From assembly GCF_002973595.1 (NCBI RefSeq), contig NZ_PVEO01000003.1, forward strand, positions 310,001-374,000: a stretch of 64,000 nt of DNA, written 5' to 3'. The translations under genes and the position numbers were made by a program. This stretch comes from Jejuia pallidilutea. GTDB taxonomy: Bacteria > Bacteroidota > Bacteroidia > Flavobacteriales > Flavobacteriaceae. Positions 16,729-26,399 of the stretch are shown piece after piece. The notes below the pieces were generated by a model. It was given only the letters and a program-made list of their open reading frames with translations. It did no database searches and was not told the origin of the DNA. Each line of letters starts with the position of its first letter. Position 1 is the first letter of the stretch.

Positions 16729-16911
16729 TTATTCTGCCTTATCTTTTTTTGGTTCGTCTTCTTTACTAGCGTCTTTAAATTCTTTTATACCGCTTCCTAA
16801 ACCTCTCATTAATTCAGGAATTTTTCTGCCACCAAATAACAGTAATATCACAACTACAATTAAAATAATTTGTGGAGCGCCAATAGCTAACGGTAATGTG
16901 TATAAACTCAT
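16729..16911 (-). CDS. tatA: Twin-arginine translocase subunit TatA/E
   Basis: The 60-residue product has one transmembrane helix (~13-26), then the hinge '[20 protein letters not shown]' forming the amphipathic helix, and an acidic/lysine tail. This is the complete TatA/TatE layout; TatA oligomerises to form the Tat export pore for folded proteins. No tatC or tatB lies nearby. The TAACTTTG promoter is 19 bp upstream. It is convergent with the DUF4837 gene and shares the hairpin terminator. Confidence 0.94.
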   Translation of the reverse strand: MSLYTLPLAIGAPQIILIVVVILLLFGGRKIPELMRGLGSGIKEFKDASKEDEPKKDKAE

Positions 16912-16930
16912 ATTAAATGTATTTAAAGCA

Positions 16931-16938
16931 CAAAGTTA
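16931..16938 (-). promoter_or_regulatory. -7 promoter element for tatA
   Basis: The minus strand reads TAACTTTG, matching TAnnTTTG, 19 bp before the tatA start codon. Confidence 0.6.
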
Positions 16939-17024
16939 AATAATTAAAGTTTAATAAAATCGTTTTTAACACTATAACTAGTTGTTTGGTTAACATAAAA
17001 CCAATACTATGCGATTATTTTATT

Positions 17025-17032
17025 TAATTTTG
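17025..17032 (+). promoter_or_regulatory. -7 promoter element for the M23 peptidase gene
   Basis: TAATTTTG matches TAnnTTTG and ends only 8 bp before the ATG, which implies a very short leader. Confidence 0.5.
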
Positions 17033-17040
17033 CGTGTAAT

Positions 17041-17904
17041 ATGGCGAAAAAGAAACCAAAAAAGATTAAAAGAAAGTTACTAGACAAATACCGTTTGGTA
17101 ATACTTAACGAAAACACATTCGAGGAGCGTTTATCGTTAAAACTTACTAGACTAAATGTGTTTGTAATAGTAACACTATCTGGTATTTTACTGGTTGGGT
17201 TTACTATTTTGCTTATTGCATATTCACCTTTAAAAGAATATATTCCTGGATATTCCTCTACAGCACTAAAAAAACAAGCTACAGATTTAAGTTTTAAAAC
17301 CGATTCGTTACAACAAGTTCTGGCGATGAACGAGCTCTATTTTACATCTATAAAGAAAGTTTTAAAAGGCGATGTTAGCTCTGAGGAATTAAATAGAGAC
17401 TCTATTGTTGAGGCTACAAAACTAGAAATTAGCGAGGTAGACTTAAACCCAATAAAAGAAGATTCGTTATTACGCGCCAAAGTAGAAAAAGAAGATAAAT
17501 ATAATTTGTTTGAATCGGCCACATCTGTAACAAATTTTGTGCTATTTCCACCTGTTACTGGAACTATTAGCGAGCCATACAACGTAAAAGAGAAACACTA
17601 TGCGGTTGATATTGTTGTACCCAAAGACACACCCATAAAGGCCACTGCCGATGGCGTTGTTGTTTTTGCAGAATGGACAGCAGGTACCGGACATGTTATA
17701 ATTTTAGAACATAGTTACGGATTAATTTCTGTGTATAAACACAATGCTACGCTAACTAAGAGTCAGGGCGATTTGGTTAAGGCAGGAGAAGTAATTGCAA
17801 CTTCGGGCAATACAGGAGAACTGTCTACAGGGCCGCATTTGCATTTTGAACTTTGGAGCGATGGATACCCCATTAACCCTACTAACTTTATAGATTTCGA
17901 ATAA
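17041..17904 (+). CDS. M23 family (LytM-type) metalloendopeptidase, membrane anchored
   Basis: The 287-residue product has a basic N-terminus, one transmembrane helix (~40-62), a short coiled-coil-like linker and a C-terminal LytM domain (~165-285). Zn ligands are visible: 'HYAVDIV' (His-x3-Asp), a His in 'VYKHNA', and the 'HLHFEL' motif. It is therefore likely an active peptidoglycan endopeptidase, unlike the EnvC/NlpD activators that lack these residues. In Bacteroidota such proteins are usually annotated as M23 family peptidase. The stop codon is directly followed by the start of the GH3-family gene (no spacer), so the pair is one operon. Confidence 0.92.
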   Translation: MAKKKPKKIKRKLLDKYRLVILNENTFEERLSLKLTRLNVFVIVTLSGILLVGFTILLIAYSPLKEYIPGYSSTALKKQATDLSFKTDSLQQVLAMNELYFTSIKKVLKGDVSSEELNRDSIVEATKLEISEVDLNPIKEDSLLRAKVEKEDKYNLFESATSVTNFVLFPPVTGTISEPYNVKEKHYAVDIVVPKDTPIKATADGVVVFAEWTAGTGHVIILEHSYGLISVYKHNATLTKSQGDLVKAGEVIATSGNTGELSTGPHLHFELWSDGYPINPTNFIDFE

Positions 17905-19401
17905 ATGTTTTCATTAAAATCTGCATTAGCTATACCATTTGCAAAATATGTTTATAAGAAAACTCAAAAGTGGGCAAATACCCCTATTAAAACTCAAGAA
18001 AAAGTCTTCAAAAGCTTAATAGAACAAGCCACTAACACGGTATTTGGTAAAGACCACAATTTTCAAAATATCACATCGCATGCAGAATTTATTGAAAGAG
18101 TTCCCGTAAGAGATTACGAGGCCTTAAAGCCATATGTAGAACGTGTTGTTGCTGGAGAAAGCGATATACTCTGGAAAGGTAAACCCACGTACTTTGCTAA
18201 AACCTCTGGTACAACCTCTGGTTCAAAATATATTCCTATTACTAAAGAAAGCATGCCAACGCATGTAGAAGCTGCTCGAAATGCTATTTTAATGTACATT
18301 CATGAAACAGGAAACTCCAAATTTGTAAATGGCAAAATGATTTTTTTACAGGGCAGCCCCATTTTAAAAGAGCAAAACGGAGTTCAACTTGGGCGATTGT
18401 CTGGTATCGTAGCGCATTATGTACCTAAATATCTTCAAAAAAACAGGTTGCCATCTTGGGAAACTAATTGTATTGAAGACTGGGAAACAAAAGTGGATGC
18501 TATAGTTGAAGAAACACTACCAGAAAACATGACGGTAATTTCTGGAATACCATCTTGGGTGCAAATGTATTTTGAAAAGTTGCAACAAAAAACGGGCAAA
18601 AAAGTAGGCGATATTTTTAAGAATTTCAATTTGTTCATCTTTGGTGGCGTAAATTACGAACCATACAGAGCAAAATTTGAAAATTTAATAGGGCGAAAAG
18701 TAGACAGCATAGAATTATACCCAGCAAGCGAAGGTTTTTTTGCATTTCAAGACAAACAAGACCAAAAAGGTATGTTGCTGCAATTAAACTCTGGTATATT
18801 TTACGAGTTTATAAAAGCCGATGAATTTTTTAATGAAAACCCTAAACGCATTACTATTGCAAACGTAGAGCTTAATGTAAATTATGTAATGATAATTTCT
18901 ACTAATGCAGGCTTATGGGCATATAACATTGGCGATACGGTGCAATTTACCTCAACAAAACCTTACCGCGTTATTGTTTCAGGTAGGATAAAACATTTTA
19001 TTTCGGCATTTGGAGAACACGTTATTGGTAAAGAAGTAGAGCAGGCAATGCAAGATGCTGTTGCAGGCACAAATATTAGAATTACCGAATTTACCGTTGC
19101 GCCACAAATTAATCCAAAAGCAGGTTTGCCGTATCACGAATGGTTTATTGAGTTTGAAAACGAACCTGACGACATGGTGACCTTAGCAGAAAAAATAGAC
19201 CAATCTTTACAAAAACAAAACTCCTATTATTTCGATTTAATAGAAGGCAAAGTGTTACAACCACTTAAAATAACCAAAATAAAAAAAGACGGTTTTCAAG
19301 AACACATGAAATCTTTAGGAAAACTAGGTGGGCAGAACAAAATACCAAGACTATCAAACGATAGGAAGATTGCAGATAAATTGTCAACCCTAAAAGTATG
19401 A
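17905..19401 (+). CDS. GH3 auxin-responsive promoter family protein (acyl-adenylate-forming)
   Basis: The 498-residue product is a member of the GH3 superfamily, ANL-like enzymes that adenylate carboxylates and conjugate them to amino acids in plants. The phosphate-binding loop is 'TYFAKTSGTTSGSKYIPIT' (~89-107). Other family features are 'ELYPASEGFFAFQ' (~270-282) and 'VSGRIKHFISAFGEHVIGKE' in the C-terminal cap. The bacterial substrates are unknown. It begins at the base after the M23 peptidase stop and ends before the gmd promoter. The conserved pairing with a cell-wall peptidase hints at an envelope or amino-acid-conjugate role, but this is inference. Confidence 0.88.
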   Translation: MFSLKSALAIPFAKYVYKKTQKWANTPIKTQEKVFKSLIEQATNTVFGKDHNFQNITSHAEFIERVPVRDYEALKPYVERVVAGESDILWKGKPTYFAKTSGTTSGSKYIPITKESMPTHVEAARNAILMYIHETGNSKFVNGKMIFLQGSPILKEQNGVQLGRLSGIVAHYVPKYLQKNRLPSWETNCIEDWETKVDAIVEETLPENMTVISGIPSWVQMYFEKLQQKTGKKVGDIFKNFNLFIFGGVNYEPYRAKFENLIGRKVDSIELYPASEGFFAFQDKQDQKGMLLQLNSGIFYEFIKADEFFNENPKRITIANVELNVNYVMIISTNAGLWAYNIGDTVQFTSTKPYRVIVSGRIKHFISAFGEHVIGKEVEQAMQDAVAGTNIRITEFTVAPQINPKAGLPYHEWFIEFENEPDDMVTLAEKIDQSLQKQNSYYFDLIEGKVLQPLKITKIKKDGFQEHMKSLGKLGGQNKIPRLSNDRKIADKLSTLKV

Positions 19402-19434
19402 TGTTAATATAATTACAATTGTATTACATTTGTT

Positions 19435-19442
19435 TTATAATA
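19435..19442 (+). promoter_or_regulatory. -7 promoter element at the head of the polysaccharide locus (gmd)
   Basis: TACATTTG matches TAnnTTTG, 21 bp before the gmd start codon. It is the first promoter seen for the sugar-nucleotide gene series. Confidence 0.6.
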
Positions 19443-19463
19443 ACCTAACAAACAATCTATATA

Positions 19464-20582
19464 ATGCCAAAAAAGGTTGCATTAATTACTGGAGTTACTG
19501 GGCAAGATGGTGCTTATTTAAGCGAGTTTTTATTAAATAAAGGTTATGAAGTTCATGGTATAAAAAGAAGAGCATCATTATTCAATACAGATAGAATTGA
19601 CCACCTCTATCAAGATCCCCACGAGCAAAACAGAAACTTTATACTCCATTATGGAGACCTAACAGATAGTACAAACTTAACGCGAATAATTCAACAAGTA
19701 CAGCCAGATGAAATTTATAATCTAGCAGCAATGAGCCACGTTCATGTATCTTTTGAAATGGCTGAATATACTGCCGATACAGACGGTATTGGTGCCCTAA
19801 GAATTTTAGAAGCGGTAAGGTTGTTAGGTTTAAATAAAAAAACTAAAGTATACCAAGCATCCACGTCTGAACTTTATGGAAAGGTTCAAGAAGTTCCTCA
19901 AACAGAAACAACACCTTTTTACCCTAGAAGTCCTTATGCCATAGCTAAACTTTACGCCTATTGGACAACGGTAAATTATAGAGAAGCCTATGGAATTTTT
20001 GCATGTAATGGTATTTTATTTAATCACGAATCACCTATAAGAGGAGAGACATTTGTAACAAGAAAGATTACTAGAGCAACCTCTAGAATTGCTCTTGGTC
20101 TTCAAGACAAAATGTATTTAGGTAATTTAGATGCTAAGAGAGATTGGGGGCATGCCAAGGATTATGTTAGAATGATGTGGATGGTTTTACAAGCTGATAT
20201 AGCTGAAGATTGGGTAATAGCAACAGGAAAAACCACATCTATACGCGATTTTATAAGAATGTGTTTTGCCTACATAGGTATAGAACTTGAATTTAAGGGG
20301 AAAGGTATTAATGAAAAAGGTATTGTAACAGCATGTAATAACAAAAACTATCAAATAAAATCAGGAAAACAGGTAGTTGCTGTAGACGAAAAATACTATC
20401 GCCCTACAGAAGTCGATCTTTTAATAGGAGATGCTACCAAAGCAAAAGAAAAGCTGGGATGGGAACCAAAATATCAATTAAAGGATTTAGTAAATGATAT
20501 GATGAGCAGCGATTTAAAACTGATGCAAAAAGAACAATACTTAAAAGATGGTGGATACACCATTAAAAACTATTTTGAGTAA
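19464..20582 (+). CDS. gmd: GDP-mannose 4,6-dehydratase
   Basis: The 372-residue SDR-family enzyme converts GDP-D-mannose to GDP-4-keto-6-deoxymannose, the first step to GDP-L-fucose. The NADP-binding '[14 protein letters not shown]' (~9-22) is at the N-terminus. The Tyr-x3-Lys pair lies in '[12 protein letters not shown]', preceded by the Ser/Thr 'ASTSELYGK'. '[17 protein letters not shown]' is diagnostic for GMD. Length is standard. It is two bases upstream of fcl, in one operon with it, and opens the surface-polysaccharide locus. Confidence 0.97.
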   Translation: MPKKVALITGVTGQDGAYLSEFLLNKGYEVHGIKRRASLFNTDRIDHLYQDPHEQNRNFILHYGDLTDSTNLTRIIQQVQPDEIYNLAAMSHVHVSFEMAEYTADTDGIGALRILEAVRLLGLNKKTKVYQASTSELYGKVQEVPQTETTPFYPRSPYAIAKLYAYWTTVNYREAYGIFACNGILFNHESPIRGETFVTRKITRATSRIALGLQDKMYLGNLDAKRDWGHAKDYVRMMWMVLQADIAEDWVIATGKTTSIRDFIRMCFAYIGIELEFKGKGINEKGIVTACNNKNYQIKSGKQVVAVDEKYYRPTEVDLLIGDATKAKEKLGWEPKYQLKDLVNDMMSSDLKLMQKEQYLKDGGYTIKNYFE

Positions 20583-20584
20583 GA

Positions 20585-21643
20585 TTGAATATAAATTCTA
20601 AAATATACGTAGCGGGTCATAGAGGTCTGGTAGGGTCAGCAATATTAAAGCACCTTGTTAATAAAGGATATACCAATATAATCACTAAAACACATTCAGA
20701 ATTAGATTTAACGCAACAAGAAATCGTAGCTAATTTTTTTGCTAAAGAACAACCAGATTATGTGTTTCTAGCGGCAGCAAAAGTTGGAGGTATTATCGCA
20801 AATAATACTTACAGAGCAGATTTTATCTACGAGAATTTAATGATTCAAAATAATGTAATACACCAAAGTTATCTAAATAATGTAAAAAAACTCTTGTTTT
20901 TAGGAAGCACCTGTATTTATCCTAAAAATGCACCTCAGCCTATTAAAGAAGAATATTTATTAACAGATGTTTTAGAATATACAAACGAGCCTTATGCCAT
21001 TGCAAAAATAGCTGGTATTAAAATGTGCGAGAGCTATAATTTACAGTATAACACCAATTTTATGGCAGTAATGCCGACGAACCTATATGGACCTAACGAT
21101 AATTTTAATTTCGAAAAGTCTCATGTTTTACCAGCCTTAATCCGAAAAATTCATCTCGCTAAATTATTGTCTGAATCAAAACACAATGAAGTTTTAAAAG
21201 ACTTAAACCTAAAATCTATAGCAGAAGCAAAACATTACCTTTCTACTATAGGAGTAACTAAAAATACTGTAGAAATTTGGGGAACTGGAAAGCCTAGGCG
21301 CGAGTTTTTGTGGAGTGAAGATATGGCCAGCGCTTGTGTTTTTATTATGGAAAATTTAGAATTTAAAGACGTGTATCCTAAATCACAACACCAAATAAAG
21401 AATGTGCACCTTAATATTGGGACTGGTGAAGATATCTCTATAAAAGCACTCGCAGAGTTGGTAAAAGGAATAATAGGCTATAAAGGAAGCTTTGTATACA
21501 ATACCAAAAAACCAGATGGAACTCTGAATAAACTAACGGATACTACAAAGATTAATAAATTAGGGTGGGAGCATAAGGTTAATCTAAAAGATGGTATTAA
21601 TAAACTTTACCAGTGGTATTTAAAAACGGCTAGAGAATTTTAA
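20585..21643 (+). CDS. fcl: GDP-L-fucose synthase
   Basis: The 352-residue SDR enzyme epimerises and reduces GDP-4-keto-6-deoxymannose to GDP-L-fucose. It has 'VAGHRGLVGSAIL' (~9-21), 'FLGSTCIYPKNAPQPI' and the catalytic 'EPYAIAKIAGIKMCE'. It is longer than the ~320-residue E. coli enzyme because of an insert of about 30 residues near 200-230 ('SESKHNEVLKDLNLKSIAEA'), a form common in Bacteroidota. The start is TTG, two bases after the gmd stop; no ATG in frame lies upstream of the conserved N-terminus. Confidence 0.96.
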   Translation: MNINSKIYVAGHRGLVGSAILKHLVNKGYTNIITKTHSELDLTQQEIVANFFAKEQPDYVFLAAAKVGGIIANNTYRADFIYENLMIQNNVIHQSYLNNVKKLLFLGSTCIYPKNAPQPIKEEYLLTDVLEYTNEPYAIAKIAGIKMCESYNLQYNTNFMAVMPTNLYGPNDNFNFEKSHVLPALIRKIHLAKLLSESKHNEVLKDLNLKSIAEAKHYLSTIGVTKNTVEIWGTGKPRREFLWSEDMASACVFIMENLEFKDVYPKSQHQIKNVHLNIGTGEDISIKALAELVKGIIGYKGSFVYNTKKPDGTLNKLTDTTKINKLGWEHKVNLKDGINKLYQWYLKTAREF

Positions 21644-21673
21644 TTTAAAAATAACAGGTTTAGCAAATAGTAT

Positions 21674-21681
21674 TATCTTTG
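21674..21681 (+). promoter_or_regulatory. -7 promoter element for the DUF6909-like gene
   Basis: TATCTTTG matches TAnnTTTG. Its last three bases form a TTG that could be misread as a start codon; the true ATG is 15 bp further on. Confidence 0.55.
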
Positions 21682-21696
21682 GCGAGATTTTACACT

Positions 21697-23385
21697 ATGT
21701 CTAAGAAAAAAAACTACGTTAGAACTAGAGCTCAAGAAAGCTCTAACGCTATTGAGAGGATGTATATTACTATGCGCCACTTATTCAATCGTGGTTTTTA
21801 TAAGCCAATGGGCGTTTCTGGAGAAACATTAAGGCAATCCCTACTTCAATTGCGACCAGAAATATATGGGTCTATTGCAGAAGAAAAAGTAGAATTAGAT
21901 GGCTTATTATACGTTATTGATCGTTTACCAAGAGGTATTGAAGAATGTTCTGTAATAAATCTTACTAGCGATGAAGGCTATTCCAACTCCCATTTTAAAC
22001 CCATAATTCCTGAAAAACGACGAAGAAACTGCTACAGGATAGACGAAGAGCAAATGAATATTGAAATTACCAGAGGGCGCTCTGAAATTTACGATATTTT
22101 AACCCACCTTACATTTCTTTTTATAGAATCCCATAAAATAAGTAAAAGTGCGCTTATAGACGATATAGGAAATACCACAAGAGATTGGGGCAAGTTAAAG
22201 AATGTTGTTACTTCCACTAAAAAGCTAACACAAAAAGAACGAGAAGTAGCAATAACCCATGCAGCCAATATATTGGGAAGAACATTTAGTGAGATTAGTA
22301 AAATTTACAATGAGTTTGCTATTCCGTCACAACCAGAGCGCTTATTGCATATTATATACTGGCTAGGTAAATTAGCAATTGAAGAGCAAATAAGCAACAA
22401 CAAAAGGGCAGTTAAATTTAGTCCTGTGCTACGCGAAGAAATAGGGCATCACATTCATGGAGAAATTTGGGCAGATGCCATAAAAAACGTTCTACATAAA
22501 AATAAGCTTTTAAACAGGCCTATACATGTTATTAGTGCAAACATGCATAGTGTAATGAATACGCTTTTTGCACCATCAGCATTAAAATCCTTAACATCAA
22601 AACATGATATTTTTGATGTGTATAAAATGCTAAGTAATAATACCAATACAGATCTAAGAACTAAAGTACAAAACGAAGCGTTCAAAGAAGGAATGTTATA
22701 TATTGATGACACTTCTGGCGCAAATATAGATGTGCAAATATTTGATACCGAAAAGATTGATGTTTCTAAGCTGGATATTAAAGTAGACGAAATAACTTTA
22801 AAATCGAAAAAACCTGTTATATTGGTCATGGATTACGCTTTTGGTGAGCAGGCCTATGAAACTATAGATGAGTTGTTAAAACCTTTTAACCATAAGGAGG
22901 AAAAAATCTATCTAAATGTAGAATCCTTATCCATTATGGGTAAAGCAGGTATTTTAGAAGGAGGCAAAGGCGATATTATGATACCATCTGCCCATATTTT
23001 TGAAGGAACAGCCGATAATTATCCTTTTAAAAATGAGTTAAAAAAAGAGGATTTAGAATGTAAGGGAGTAGATGTATACGAAGGCGCTATGATAACCGTT
23101 TTAGGAACATCACTTCAAAACAAAGATATTTTAAGGTTTTTCTTTGAGTCTACTTGGAGTGTTATTGGATTGGAGATGGAAGGTGCACATTACCAAAAAG
23201 CCATTCAAGCCGCTTCGAAGGTAAGAGGAAGTATAAGAGAAGATGTTAAGGTAAGGTATGCATATTATGCAAGCGATAATCCATTAGAAACAGGGAGTAC
23301 TTTAGCATCAGGAGGTCTAGGGACTTCGGGAGTAAGGCCAACCTATTTAATAACAAGAACGATATTAGAACAAATATTAAACTAA
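21697..23385 (+). CDS. Uncharacterised DUF6909-type protein
   Basis: The 562-residue soluble product has no signal peptide or clear transmembrane segment. From memory it resembles DUF6909 of Flavobacteriaceae, an uncharacterised family. The N-terminal ~250 residues are helical and basic. The C-terminal third has 'KKPVILVMDYAFGEQAYETI' and 'GLEMEGAHYQKA', which recall a Rossmann-like core and the Met-Glu nucleoside-binding motif of nucleoside phosphorylases. The C-terminus 'GGLGTSGVRPTYLI' is Gly-rich. The ATG at 21697 was chosen over a TTG at 21679 that belongs to the promoter. It sits between fcl and the chain-length gene, but its own promoter suggests it may be an independent housekeeping gene. 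Confidence 0.7.
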   Translation: MSKKKNYVRTRAQESSNAIERMYITMRHLFNRGFYKPMGVSGETLRQSLLQLRPEIYGSIAEEKVELDGLLYVIDRLPRGIEECSVINLTSDEGYSNSHFKPIIPEKRRRNCYRIDEEQMNIEITRGRSEIYDILTHLTFLFIESHKISKSALIDDIGNTTRDWGKLKNVVTSTKKLTQKEREVAITHAANILGRTFSEISKIYNEFAIPSQPERLLHIIYWLGKLAIEEQISNNKRAVKFSPVLREEIGHHIHGEIWADAIKNVLHKNKLLNRPIHVISANMHSVMNTLFAPSALKSLTSKHDIFDVYKMLSNNTNTDLRTKVQNEAFKEGMLYIDDTSGANIDVQIFDTEKIDVSKLDIKVDEITLKSKKPVILVMDYAFGEQAYETIDELLKPFNHKEEKIYLNVESLSIMGKAGILEGGKGDIMIPSAHIFEGTADNYPFKNELKKEDLECKGVDVYEGAMITVLGTSLQNKDILRFFFESTWSVIGLEMEGAHYQKAIQAASKVRGSIREDVKVRYAYYASDNPLETGSTLASGGLGTSGVRPTYLITRTILEQILN

Positions 23386-23397
23386 CAGAGTTTTATT

Positions 23398-24474
23398 ATG
23401 AGTAAAGATTTACCGCAACAGCCACAGGAATCTGAAGAAGTAGATTTAGGCCAGCTTTTTAAAATGATAGGGAATATGTTTGACAGGGTGTTTTCTTTTA
23501 TTGGAAGCGTGTTAAACAAATTGTTTCTATCATTCGTTTGGATTGTGTTTTTTATTAAAAAGCATATTATTAAAATCATTATCGCTGGTATTATTGGTTA
23601 TTTTTATGGGTTTTTTAAGCAGAATAAGGGAGAGCCTTTGTATAGATCTACTACAGTAATTAAACAAAATTATGATACTGGTGAAAACTTATACAGGGCA
23701 ATTGACTATTATAACGAATTAATTGCTGAAGGTGATTCAGTTACTTTAGGAAAAGTACTAAGTATTGATTCGTCTAAGGCGGCATCTCTTATTCAATTGG
23801 AAGTTGAATCTGTAATTACGGAAAATGATAAATTGAAAAGTTTTGATTCATATACAAAGGAATTGGATTCAGTTGTTGCGTCTACTGTAACTTTTGAGAA
23901 TTTTATTAAGAATTCTAAAGAATATCATTATCCAGTACAAAGGATTATCATGAAAGCTAATGAGAAAGATATATTTGGAACTGTTGTATCAAAGATTGTT
24001 GATAAAATAGTTTCAACGGATTATTTCCGGACAGAGCAAAAAAAGGATTTAGATGAACTAGATCGCTTGGAAAAATCAATTCTGACATCCTTAGAGGCTT
24101 CCCAAGACCTACAAACAGTTTATAAAAAGGTATTACAAACTACAACAGAGAAAACTTCAGGCTCTCAAACAAGTATACGTATAGATAATACCGAAGACAA
24201 AAGCGTTACCAAGGAGTTTGAGTTGTACAACAAAGATATAGAATTACGTAGGGAATTAGTTACAATACAAAGACGAAAAGAAGATAAGCAATTTATAATT
24301 GAAATTGTATCCAGTCAGGAAAACCAAGGAACTATTGATAACTCTAGAGAATTGCTAGGAAAACCTGTTAATGTAAAAACTTATTTCGCTATAATCCTTA
24401 TGCTACTTGCTTCAATTATTCTTTTAACATTGCACTCTATAAAATTCTTAGAGCAATACAAAAGACAAATATAA
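23398..24474 (+). CDS. Wzz-like chain-length determinant / polysaccharide co-polymerase
   Basis: The 358-residue product has two membrane helices, at ~48-70 and ~333-350, with a large periplasmic helical region between them. That is the polysaccharide co-polymerase layout of Wzz. No tyrosine-kinase (Wzc) domain follows the second helix. The N-terminal ~45 cytoplasmic residues are acidic. It should set the modal length of the polymer made by a Wzy enzyme encoded downstream. It lies 12 bp after the DUF6909-like gene and 3 bp before rfbB. Confidence 0.75.
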   Translation: MSKDLPQQPQESEEVDLGQLFKMIGNMFDRVFSFIGSVLNKLFLSFVWIVFFIKKHIIKIIIAGIIGYFYGFFKQNKGEPLYRSTTVIKQNYDTGENLYRAIDYYNELIAEGDSVTLGKVLSIDSSKAASLIQLEVESVITENDKLKSFDSYTKELDSVVASTVTFENFIKNSKEYHYPVQRIIMKANEKDIFGTVVSKIVDKIVSTDYFRTEQKKDLDELDRLEKSILTSLEASQDLQTVYKKVLQTTTEKTSGSQTSIRIDNTEDKSVTKEFELYNKDIELRRELVTIQRRKEDKQFIIEIVSSQENQGTIDNSRELLGKPVNVKTYFAIILMLLASIILLTLHSIKFLEQYKRQI

Positions 24475-24477
24475 TTT

Positions 24478-25521
24478 ATGAATATTCTAATAACAGGTGG
24501 AGCGGGTTTTATAGGGTCTCATGTTGTGAGGTTGTTTGTATTAAAGTACCCAAATTATAATATTTACAATTTGGATGCATTAACCTACGCTGGCAACTTA
24601 GAAAATTTAAAGGACATTGAGGATAGACCAAATTACACTTTTATTAAAGCAGATATAACTGATGGAGAAGTTATAGATTCTCTTTTTAAGAGTCATAAAT
24701 TTGAAGGTGTTATCCACCTAGCCGCAGAATCTCATGTAGATAGGTCTATCGAAGACCCTTTAGCTTTCGTTAAAACAAATATTATTGGAACTGTAAATCT
24801 TTTAAACGCCTTTAAGCAATGTTGGGATGGTAATTTTAATGGGAAACGATTCTATCATATAAGCACTGATGAAGTTTATGGTACTTTAGGGCAAAAAGGG
24901 TTATTTACTGAATCTACTGCGTATAATCCAAACTCGCCTTACTCAGCTTCTAAAGCTAGTTCAGACCATTTTTTAAGATCTTATGGTGAGACCTATAAGT
25001 TACCTTATGTAGTAACTAACTGTTCTAATAATTATGGTCAAAATCAATTTCCAGAAAAATTAATTCCCCTATTTATAAATAATATTATAAACAATAAGCC
25101 TTTACCCGTTTATGGAGATGGAAATTATACTAGAGATTGGCTTTATGTAAAAGATCATGCATTAGCAATAGATTTGGTATATCATGAAGGATTAGATGGT
25201 GAAACATATAATATTGGCGGTTTCAATGAATGGAAAAATATTGATCTTGTAAAATTGCTATGTAATCAAATGGATAAAAAGCTGAAAAGACCTATAGGTT
25301 CTTCTGAAAAATTGATTACCTACGTTAAAGATAGACCAGGGCACGATTTAAGATATGCGATAGATGCATCAAAAATAAATAAGGAGTTAGGGTGGCGGCC
25401 ATCGGTTACATTTGAACAAGGCCTAGAAAAGACCATAGATTGGTACTTAGAGAATAAAGAATGGTTAGATAATGTAACAAGTGGACAATATAAATCTTAT
25501 TACAAGAAGCAATATAATTAG
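24478..25521 (+). CDS. rfbB: dTDP-glucose 4,6-dehydratase
   Basis: The 347-residue SDR enzyme performs step 2 of dTDP-L-rhamnose synthesis. It has '[15 protein letters not shown]' (~6-20), '[15 protein letters not shown]' (~81-95), the 'STDEVYG' dehydratase motif (Asp-Glu catalytic pair) and 'YSASKAS' with catalytic Tyr/Lys. '[17 protein letters not shown]' is typical of RmlB. It starts three bases after the chain-length gene stop and heads rfbB-rfbA-rfbC-rfbD. Confidence 0.97.
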   Translation: MNILITGGAGFIGSHVVRLFVLKYPNYNIYNLDALTYAGNLENLKDIEDRPNYTFIKADITDGEVIDSLFKSHKFEGVIHLAAESHVDRSIEDPLAFVKTNIIGTVNLLNAFKQCWDGNFNGKRFYHISTDEVYGTLGQKGLFTESTAYNPNSPYSASKASSDHFLRSYGETYKLPYVVTNCSNNYGQNQFPEKLIPLFINNIINNKPLPVYGDGNYTRDWLYVKDHALAIDLVYHEGLDGETYNIGGFNEWKNIDLVKLLCNQMDKKLKRPIGSSEKLITYVKDRPGHDLRYAIDASKINKELGWRPSVTFEQGLEKTIDWYLENKEWLDNVTSGQYKSYYKKQYN

Positions 25522-25532
25522 ACTTTAAAGCA

Positions 25533-26399
25533 ATGAAAGGAATTATACTAGCAGGAGGATCTGGCACAAGATTACACCCTTTAACATTATCAATTAGTAA
25601 GCAATTAATGCCTATTTATGATAAGCCGATGATTTATTACCCGCTTTCAACATTAATGTACTCGGGTATAAATGAAATATTAATTATTTCAACACCCAAA
25701 GATTTACCCCTATTTAAAGATTTATTGGGAGATGGTAAAAAATACGGATGTAACTTTCAATATGCTGTTCAAGAAGCTCCAAAAGGTCTAGCCGAAGCAT
25801 TTATCATTGGAGAAGAATTTATTGGGGACGATAAGGTTGCATTGATATTGGGGGATAATATTTTTTACGGAACTGGCTTATCAAAATTATTACAAAACAA
25901 CAATAACCCAGACGGAGGAATTATTTACGCATACAGGGTACATGATCCAGAACGATATGGAGTAGTGGAATTTAACAAAGAAGGTAAGGCAATATCAATT
26001 GAAGAAAAGCCTAAGGTCCCTAAATCAAATTACGCTGTACCGGGTATTTATTTTTACGATAATTCAGTAGTGAATATTGCTAAGAACATTAAACCGAGTT
26101 ATAGAGGAGAGCTTGAAATAACAGATATTAATAAGATTTACCTTAATCAAGGAAAATTAAATGTTAGTATACTGGATAGAGGTACAGCTTGGTTGGATAC
26201 TGGAACATTTCAATCATTAATGCAAGCATCACAATTTGTTGAGGTAATTGAGGAAAGACAAGGTTTAAAAATAGGAGCTATTGAAGCAGCAGCGTATGAA
26301 ATGGGTTACGTAGATGAATATCAGTTTAAAAACCTAGCTGAATCTATGCTCAAAAGTGGATATGGTAAAAATTTATTAGGATTACTGAAAAATAAGTAA
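25533..26399 (+). CDS. rfbA: Glucose-1-phosphate thymidylyltransferase
   Basis: The 288-residue enzyme joins dTTP and glucose-1-phosphate, step 1 of dTDP-rhamnose synthesis. The nucleotide loop is '[14 protein letters not shown]' (~5-18), with the Lys in '[20 protein letters not shown]' and '[10 protein letters not shown]' for sugar binding. Length and motifs match RmlA. Its stop codon shares one base with the rfbC start (TAATG), so the genes are coupled. Confidence 0.97.
   Translation: MKGIILAGGSGTRLHPLTLSISKQLMPIYDKPMIYYPLSTLMYSGINEILIISTPKDLPLFKDLLGDGKKYGCNFQYAVQEAPKGLAEAFIIGEEFIGDDKVALILGDNIFYGTGLSKLLQNNNNPDGGIIYAYRVHDPERYGVVEFNKEGKAISIEEKPKVPKSNYAVPGIYFYDNSVVNIAKNIKPSYRGELEITDINKIYLNQGKLNVSILDRGTAWLDTGTFQSLMQASQFVEVIEERQGLKIGAIEAAAYEMGYVDEYQFKNLAESMLKSGYGKNLLGLLKNK

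Noticed and set aside
21679-21696. TTG start six codons upstream of the DUF6909-like gene
   Set aside because: The TTG is the end of a TATCTTTG promoter element, so it would not be in the mRNA.
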